From Fimbriimonadaceae bacterium (GTDB taxonomy: Bacteria; Armatimonadota; Fimbriimonadia; Fimbriimonadales; Fimbriimonadaceae), in contig CANFJD010000070.1 of assembly GCA_947447315.1 (NCBI GenBank), positions 1 to 10,574 on the forward strand: a stretch of 10,574 bases of DNA. The letters are read 5' to 3'. Within the stretch, counting starts at the first letter, position 1. Each line of letters starts with the position of its first letter. Of this stretch, positions 6,221 through 10,574 are shown piece after piece. The notes below the pieces were generated by a model. The model saw only the letters and a list, made by a program, of their open reading frames with translations, did not search any database and was not told the DNA's origin. The position numbers and the translations under genes are program-made.

Positions 6221-7108
6221 CTATGGCGAGCGCCCCAGACAATCGGCCAATGCAGACGCAAGGTTGCCGTATTCAAAGCGAAAACCTGCGTCCAAAGCGT
6301 GCTGTGGAACCACGCGAGTGCTGTTCAGCAGAACGGATGGATCCGGTCCACCGAGTTTGCTGGCCGCGGTGAGGGCGAAGGCGGGGGTGGGAACTCCAAT
6401 CGGGAAGTGAACGGTTTGCCGCAGAATTTTTGCGAACTCGCGATTTTCAACCGGGACCGGGCCGACGGCGTTCACCGCACCAGAAATATTCGATTCGATG
6501 AGAAATTCCACCAAGCGAATGTGGTCGCGAATGTGGATCCAGGGCATCCATTGACGGCCATTTCCGAGTTGCCCGCCTAGTCCGATGCGCGCAAGCTTTG
6601 CCAGCGGCGTCAACGCGCCGCCATCGGGACCAAAGACAATGCCGGTACGGAGCGCGATTCGCGGAGACGGAGATGGAGGCGACTGGGTGAGGGCGGCCTC
6701 CCACTTCACGCAGACTTCGGCCAAGAAGTCGGATCCGGGAGCGGAATTCTCCGTGAGGAGTTCGTCGCCACGATTTCCATAGATTCCAACGGCGCTCGCA
6801 TTAACCCAAATGGGTGGCGACGCCATTTCTGATAGGGCCTGACCGACCACATGTGTGCTCTCTACCCGGCTCCGGAGAATGAGCTCGCGGTTCGTCGTTG
6901 TCCACGGCAGCGTGATGGGGGCGCCAGCCAGGTTTACGATTGCCGTAGCACCAGCGAGAGCAGACTCCCACGGCCCGCGGGACTTTCCATCCCAACCGTT
7001 TTCTCCACGTTTTAGGCCAATTACGCGCCAGCCTTGCTTACTAAGATGAGCTTGAAGGTGACGACCCAGAAAGCCCGTAACTCCGATAATGACTACGGAC
7101 CGATCCAT
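6221..7108 (-). CDS. TIGR01777 family SDR oxidoreductase/epimerase (YfcH-like)
   Basis: The 295-residue cytoplasmic protein has a Rossmann NAD(P)-binding motif GVTGFLG (9-15; usually GGTGFIG). It carries the family blocks VNLAGAPI (58-65), SRVESTHVV (80-88), ASAVGIYGNRGDE (104-116), a WE pair (136-137), GRQWMPWIHIRDH (184-196) and NAVGPVPVEN (213-222). A C-terminal DUF1731-type segment (about 247-293, LLNSTRVVPQ...GFRFEY) completes it. Members include E. coli YfcH and human SDR39U1. Their substrates are unknown, so no reaction is assigned. The length matches the family and the ATG sits right before the first beta strand. It lies 39 bases after the DUF4352-like gene and 58 bases before the tig ATG, consistent with co-transcription. 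No clear Shine-Dalgarno precedes the ATG. Confidence 0.92.
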   Translation of the reverse strand: MDRSVVIIGVTGFLGRHLQAHLSKQGWRVIGLKRGENGWDGKSRGPWESALAGATAIVNLAGAPITLPWTTTNRELILRSRVESTHVVGQALSEMASPPIWVNASAVGIYGNRGDELLTENSAPGSDFLAEVCVKWEAALTQSPPSPSPRIALRTGIVFGPDGGALTPLAKLARIGLGGQLGNGRQWMPWIHIRDHIRLVEFLIESNISGAVNAVGPVPVENREFAKILRQTVHFPIGVPTPAFALTAASKLGGPDPSVLLNSTRVVPQHALDAGFRFEYGNLASALADCLGRSP

Positions 7109-7147
7109 GAGATTGACTACGACGGCGGTCTCGCGGAGGTTTGCCGT

Positions 7148-8065
7148 TTAGTCAATCCGTACGGTGATTGACCGGCTGGAGGCGGGGTCCAGTGCTTTAA
7201 CTGACCCGAGTTTGGAACCGGCGGGTAGGTAGAAAACGAGTCGACCAGATGCTGAACCGCGGCCCTTTACTTCTTGATCCATTCCGTTACCGTCGTTATC
7301 AAGCAGCATTCGTGACCACTTAACCGGCCTTCCGTCGGTTGTGGTGGCCTCCCACCGCATTGCGTATGCGGTCAAGCCCTGGCTGGAACCCAGCGGGTTT
7401 TCAAATTTTACGGGAACGATCGCGTAGCCAAAGTCTTGGGGAGCTTGCACCCGGAAACTGGGAGCATCGGGCGTATAGGCTGGCTTGGAAAGCTGAACGT
7501 TCCATACACCCAAACGGAGCGTCTCCTTCAAATTAGCTTCGGCTTCGTCGAGGCTTACGTTTGAGGCGGGACGACCAAATATTCCCAACTGATTTTCGAT
7601 TTTGACGTTCAGAGCCAAAGGCCTCTCGTCTCGATTCATGTAAAGAAGGAGGTTTGGCACCTCAACTTCGGCGGGTACTTCAAGGCACGTGACATCGGAT
7701 ATCGATTGACCTGCGTTAATCTGCACCTTTGGGTTTGCCAGAAGTTTTTCCGGGATGGTGAGTACCTTCCTCTTTTCTCCGTTTGGAAGCAAAACTCCAA
7801 AATTTAGCGCGGTGCGCGAGTATTCGCGAGCGGTGTCCGCTGTATTCGCGAGGGTGTACTTGAGGACAAGTAGTTTGTGACCCTTGCTCGCGATTTCCCA
7901 CCCCCGCTCGTACTGGAACCGAGTCGTGAAAGCGGCTGAATTAATCTTGATCTCGAGCCCATTACTCCGATCAAACGCCTCGGCCGGGAAGAAGGGGATT
8001 CGCGGGTACTGCCCGGAAATGGCGATCAGAGCCATCAAAGCCGATTTGCCAAATACTCCGTGCAC
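7148..8065 (-). CDS. Secreted protein with two DUF4352-like beta-sandwich domains
   Basis: The 305-residue protein begins at GTG and has a short basic N-terminus with a hydrophobic core (ALMALIAIS, residues 9-17), a likely Sec signal peptide. There is no lipobox. Two similar all-beta segments follow. Residues about 37-157 include LLVLKYTLAN, then GVLLPNGEK, then NAGQSISDVTCLEVP. Residues about 184-304 include AIVPVKFENP, then RWEATTTDGRP, then GRLVFYLPAG. This order of an N-rich strand, a strand ending in (N/D)G, and a strand with a Pro turn resembles DUF4352 domains of exported bacterial proteins. The family call is by eye. The start is supported by AGGAGA five bases upstream. First gene of the minus-strand cluster and divergent from gyrA. 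Function unknown. Confidence 0.82.
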   Translation of the reverse strand: MHGVFGKSALMALIAISGQYPRIPFFPAEAFDRSNGLEIKINSAAFTTRFQYERGWEIASKGHKLLVLKYTLANTADTAREYSRTALNFGVLLPNGEKRKVLTIPEKLLANPKVQINAGQSISDVTCLEVPAEVEVPNLLLYMNRDERPLALNVKIENQLGIFGRPASNVSLDEAEANLKETLRLGVWNVQLSKPAYTPDAPSFRVQAPQDFGYAIVPVKFENPLGSSQGLTAYAMRWEATTTDGRPVKWSRMLLDNDGNGMDQEVKGRGSASGRLVFYLPAGSKLGSVKALDPASSRSITVRID

Positions 8066-8070
8066 AACTT

Positions 8071-8076
8071 TCTCCT
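8071..8076 (-). promoter_or_regulatory. Strong ribosome-binding site fixing a GTG start
   Basis: On the minus strand AGGAGA (8076-8071) lies five bases before the GTG at 8065. It is the only classical, well-spaced Shine-Dalgarno in the window and decides the start of the DUF4352-like gene in favour of GTG over the in-frame ATG at residue 11. Confidence 0.75.
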
Positions 8077-8092
8077 AAACAAGCCGCAATCA

Positions 8093-8121
8093 ATAGTAAT
8101 AAAGACCAATTGCTGGACCAA
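8093..8121 (-). promoter_or_regulatory. Putative promoter of the DUF4352-like/epimerase/tig cluster
   Basis: On the minus strand TTGGTC (8121-8116) and TACTAT (8098-8093) are separated by 17 bases. They match the -35 and -10 consensus in three and four of six positions. Transcription would start about 20 bases upstream of the GTG at 8065, leaving room for the AGGAGA ribosome-binding site. Inferred from sequence only. Confidence 0.4.
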
Positions 8122-8156
8122 GTTCCGGCAATCAACATGTATGACTAAAGCGCGCT

Positions 8157-8162
8157 TATAAT
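8157..8162 (+). promoter_or_regulatory. Perfect -10 hexamer TATAAT in the gyrA upstream region
   Basis: TATAAT is an exact -10 consensus about 170 bases upstream of gyrA. I see no matching -35 and no extended -10 TG. A T-rich stretch (8185-8198) follows. It could drive a longer gyrA leader or be fortuitous. The rest of 8123-8270 shows no gene apart from a doubtful 20-codon reading frame. Confidence 0.3.
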
Positions 8163-8272
8163 TTGTTCCTGGTTGTCAGACGGGTTTTTTGAGTTTTTCG
8201 TATCAAATCTCCGTAGCCTTTAAAATGTGACATGGATTGGTGTTACGCCATGTTTAGGTGCGGCAATTGGGC

Positions 8273-8322
8273 TTTACTGCGCGGGGCGGGGTAACCTATA
8301 TATTCGCGAGTTACTACGCGAA
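8273..8322 (+). promoter_or_regulatory. Putative gyrA promoter with inverted repeat at the transcription start
   Basis: TTTACT (8273-8278) and TATATA (8297-8302) are spaced by 18 bases and suit a sigma-70 promoter starting near 8309. A perfect 6-bp inverted repeat TTCGCG (8303-8308) / CGCGAA (8317-8322) with an 8-base loop directly follows the -10 and covers the predicted start point. It could act as an operator or as a 5' hairpin in the roughly 20-base leader. gyrA promoters are often sensitive to supercoiling, but no specific mechanism can be read here. Confidence 0.45.
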
Positions 8323-8331
8323 AGTTGAACT

Positions 8332-10574
8332 GTGGCCGAGAATCCGAACCTTTCCGCCGTGAACGTTGCCGAAGAGCTGGGGCGTTCATATGTGAACTAC
8401 GCGATGTCCGTCATCATCGCTCGTGCCTTGCCCGACGTGCGCGACGGGTTGAAGCCGGTTCAGCGACGAATCCTCTATGCGATGAGGACGCTGAATATCA
8501 CGCCTGACTCTGGTCACGTGAAGTGCGCGAAGGTTTGTGGACAGACCAGCGGCGATTATCACCCTCACGGCGAGGCTGTTATCTACCCAACGCTGGTGCG
8601 TATGGCGCAGCCATGGAGTTTGCGGTACCCGCTGATTGATGGTCAAGGAAACTTCGGCAGCATTGACGGCGACAGCCCGGCAGCCATGCGATATACCGAA
8701 GCTCGGTTGACTCCGCTGGCGATGGAGTTGATGGAAGACCTGGATCGCGAGACGGTCGACTGGATTCCCAACTATTCTCAGACAACGAACGAACCGACGG
8801 TTCTGCCGGGTAAGTTCCCCAATTTGATTTGCAACGGGTCGCAGGGCATCGCGGTTGGCATGGCCACCAATATGCCCCCGCACAACCTTACGGAGGTTTG
8901 CAACGCCATTCTCTATCGAATCGCGAATCCAGAATGCACCCTGGACGAGGTCATGGAGATCATTCCGGGTCCGGATTTCCCGACCTACGGGATCATCATG
9001 GGGACCAAGGGTATTCGCAGTGCCTACGAAACCGGTCGTGGCTCCATCGTGATGCAGGCCAAGACGATGATTGAGCAAGGCGATGCCGGCAAATCCGTTA
9101 TCGTTGTAACGGAGATTCCGTACCAGGTTAATAAAGAAAACCTGATCAAATCCATCGCTCAGATCGCCAAAGAGCGGAAGTTTGATGGCATTCTCACCGT
9201 TCAGGACTACTCGGACAAGCGGGGAATGCGGATTGAAATTGAAGTTCGCCGCGACGTAAATCCGAATAAGGCGCTGAACTATCTCCTCAAGCATTCCAAC
9301 CTTCGCACCACGTTCGGGGCGACGATGCTTTCGTTGGTAGATTTTGCGCCGCGAACGTGTCCGTTGCTGGTGATCTTGGACCAGTACGTCAATCACCGAC
9401 GGATCGTGATTGAGCGAAGAACGCGATACGAACTGTATCGGGCGCTGGAAGATCTCCATCTGAACGAGGGTTATCAGATTGCCCGGCGATTCCTGGATGA
9501 GATCATCGCATTGATCCGCGCCAGTCGAGATACGGCAACGGCGCGCGCCGAACTGGTGCGCCGCTTTGAAATGAGTCCGTTCCAGGCCAACGCCGTCCTC
9601 AACATGCAACTTCGCCGATTGACTCAGCTTGATCAATCGCAGTTGGAGCAGGACTTTAAGGATGCCGCGCTAAAGGTTCAGAACCTGATGGACATCATCA
9701 CGGACCCGGTTCGTCTCACGAAGGTTCTGGTGGACGAAGTAACCGCGCTCCGCGACAAACACGGCGACGAGCGACGGACCAAGATTCAGGCACGGGAAGC
9801 GGGTGAATTTTCAGAAGAAGATCTGATTCCCGACGAAGAGGCTATCATCTCGATCAGCCGTGACGGATACATTAAGCGCGTAGCGATTGATGCTTACCGG
9901 GCCCAAAAGCGGGGCGGTAAGGGTGTTAACAACACGATGAAGGCGGATGATGAGCCGGCGCACCTGTTCCAGGTTTCGACTCACCACACCATTCTCTTCT
10001 TCACGGACTTGGGTCGCGTTTACCGACTTAAGGCATACGAGATTCCCGAAAGCGGACGCTATGCCCGGGGAATGCCGATCATCAACTACATCCAGATTGT
10101 CGGTGGAGAAAAGGTAACGGCTACGATTTCGATCAAGGATCTGAACGTGGAAGGATACTTGGCGATGATCACCCGTGGAACTGGTAAGCGACACGAAGCT
10201 GAGATCAAGCGGACTCCGCTTAGCGAGTTTGCCAATATAAGAAGCAACGGCATCAAGGCGTTCGACATCGACGAGGGCGACGAACTGGGTTGGGTGCTCC
10301 GAACGCGCGGCAATGACGACATCATTCTGGTGACTCGAGAAGGCCAGAGCATTCGCTTTAACGAGAAGGATGCAACGAGCCGATCGCGTGCGGCCGGTGG
10401 CGTGAAAGCCCTGGTGTTCAAGGAAGGAAAGCCGAACGACGCCGTCGTCACTGCCGCGGTAGTTGACGAGGAAGCATCGCTCCTGGTGGTGAGCGCTAAG
10501 GGATTTGGTAAGCGAACCAAGCTGGACGATTACCGAGTCCAGGGACGCGGCGGTAGCGGAATCCTGACGATGGA
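8332..10574 (+). CDS. gyrA: DNA gyrase subunit A, 3' partial
   Basis: The frame is open from GTG at 8332 to the window end, 747 codons plus two bases. An in-frame TGA at 8326-8328 excludes an earlier start, and the N-terminus aligns within one residue of E. coli GyrA. GyrA cuts and rejoins DNA within the A2B2 gyrase that introduces negative supercoils. The breakage-reunion domain includes SYVNYAMSVI (19-28), HPHGEAVIYP (77-86) and catalytic Arg120-Tyr121 in MRYTEAR. The tower and coiled coil run to about residue 490. The C-terminal beta-pinwheel starts near residue 497; five blade-like repeats are visible. The GyrA box QKRGGKG (525-531) identifies GyrA rather than ParC. At the positions of E. 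coli Ser83 and Asp87 it has Ala82 and Pro86. No Shine-Dalgarno is evident. The last blade and C-terminal tail lie beyond the window. Confidence 0.96.
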   Translation, partial: MAENPNLSAVNVAEELGRSYVNYAMSVIIARALPDVRDGLKPVQRRILYAMRTLNITPDSGHVKCAKVCGQTSGDYHPHGEAVIYPTLVRMAQPWSLRYPLIDGQGNFGSIDGDSPAAMRYTEARLTPLAMELMEDLDRETVDWIPNYSQTTNEPTVLPGKFPNLICNGSQGIAVGMATNMPPHNLTEVCNAILYRIANPECTLDEVMEIIPGPDFPTYGIIMGTKGIRSAYETGRGSIVMQAKTMIEQGDAGKSVIVVTEIPYQVNKENLIKSIAQIAKERKFDGILTVQDYSDKRGMRIEIEVRRDVNPNKALNYLLKHSNLRTTFGATMLSLVDFAPRTCPLLVILDQYVNHRRIVIERRTRYELYRALEDLHLNEGYQIARRFLDEIIALIRASRDTATARAELVRRFEMSPFQANAVLNMQLRRLTQLDQSQLEQDFKDAALKVQNLMDIITDPVRLTKVLVDEVTALRDKHGDERRTKIQAREAGEFSEEDLIPDEEAIISISRDGYIKRVAIDAYRAQKRGGKGVNNTMKADDEPAHLFQVSTHHTILFFTDLGRVYRLKAYEIPESGRYARGMPIINYIQIVGGEKVTATISIKDLNVEGYLAMITRGTGKRHEAEIKRTPLSEFANIRSNGIKAFDIDEGDELGWVLRTRGNDDIILVTREGQSIRFNEKDATSRSRAAGGVKALVFKEGKPNDAVVTAAVVDEEASLLVVSAKGFGKRTKLDDYRVQGRGGSGILTM

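Noticed and set aside
8166..8199. T-rich stretch after CTGGTTGTCAG as a terminator or attenuator upstream of gyrA
   Set aside because: Only a three-base-pair stem can be drawn before the T run, too weak for an intrinsic terminator. No alternative antiterminator pairing is visible.
8386..9636. Long minus-strand reading frame (416 codons) opposite gyrA
   Set aside because: It lies fully antisense to unmistakable gyrA coding sequence and its translation shows no recognisable domain. Long antisense frames are common opposite biased codon use.
1..10574. Search for CRISPR arrays, tRNA, rRNA, insertion sequences, attachment sites, toxin-antitoxin pairs or defence genes
   Set aside because: No repeat-spacer pattern, transposase motif, terminal inverted repeat or RNA gene was recognised. 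Gene content is housekeeping plus envelope and unknown proteins.

Overview
This window reads as ordinary chromosomal DNA of a free-living bacterium with moderately high G+C. It carries three housekeeping genes (phosphofructokinase, trigger factor, DNA gyrase subunit A), cell-envelope genes typical of a taxon rather than of all bacteria, and no mobile elements, CRISPR array, tRNA or rRNA. The organism is not certain. The mix of a two-domain DUF4352-like secreted protein, a four-helix membrane protein with a cyclase-like domain, a GyrA of the HPHGEAVIYP type, GTG starts and -10 boxes sitting almost on top of start codons would suit an uncultured Armatimonadota (Fimbriimonadia-like) bacterium. 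That placement is inference and low-confidence.

Layout, left to right. Positions 1-1555 (+) hold two tandem paralogous exported proteins. The first is cut by the window edge and the second is a lipoprotein; both have a carboxypeptidase-regulatory-like fold and an identical C-terminal Cys-Gly-Leu. A strong intrinsic terminator follows at 1573-1610. Positions 1708-3712 (+) hold a two-gene unit: a four-helix membrane protein with a class III nucleotide-cyclase-like domain whose active site is partly degenerate, then a DUF4304-like protein of unknown role. Positions 3764-4855 (+) hold a 6-phosphofructokinase of the group III (G104/K124) type, whose stop codon lies in the loop of a terminator hairpin. 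Positions 8065-4888 (-) hold three co-oriented genes: a secreted DUF4352-like protein, a TIGR01777/YfcH-type SDR epimerase and trigger factor. Trigger factor converges on phosphofructokinase. From 8332 to the window end (+) runs gyrA, divergent from the DUF4352-like gene across a 266-bp control region and truncated at its 3' end.

The genes do not form one pathway. The coherent units are the lipoprotein pair, the cyclase/DUF4304 pair and the three-gene tig cluster. I found no clearly new multi-gene system. The most interesting points are the changed catalytic residues of the cyclase-like protein, Ala/Pro at the two main quinolone positions of GyrA, the conserved Cys pair of the exported paralogs, -10 boxes placed as for short-leader or leaderless transcripts, and a 10-mer (TATTCGCGAG) that occurs three times, once in the gyrA promoter.
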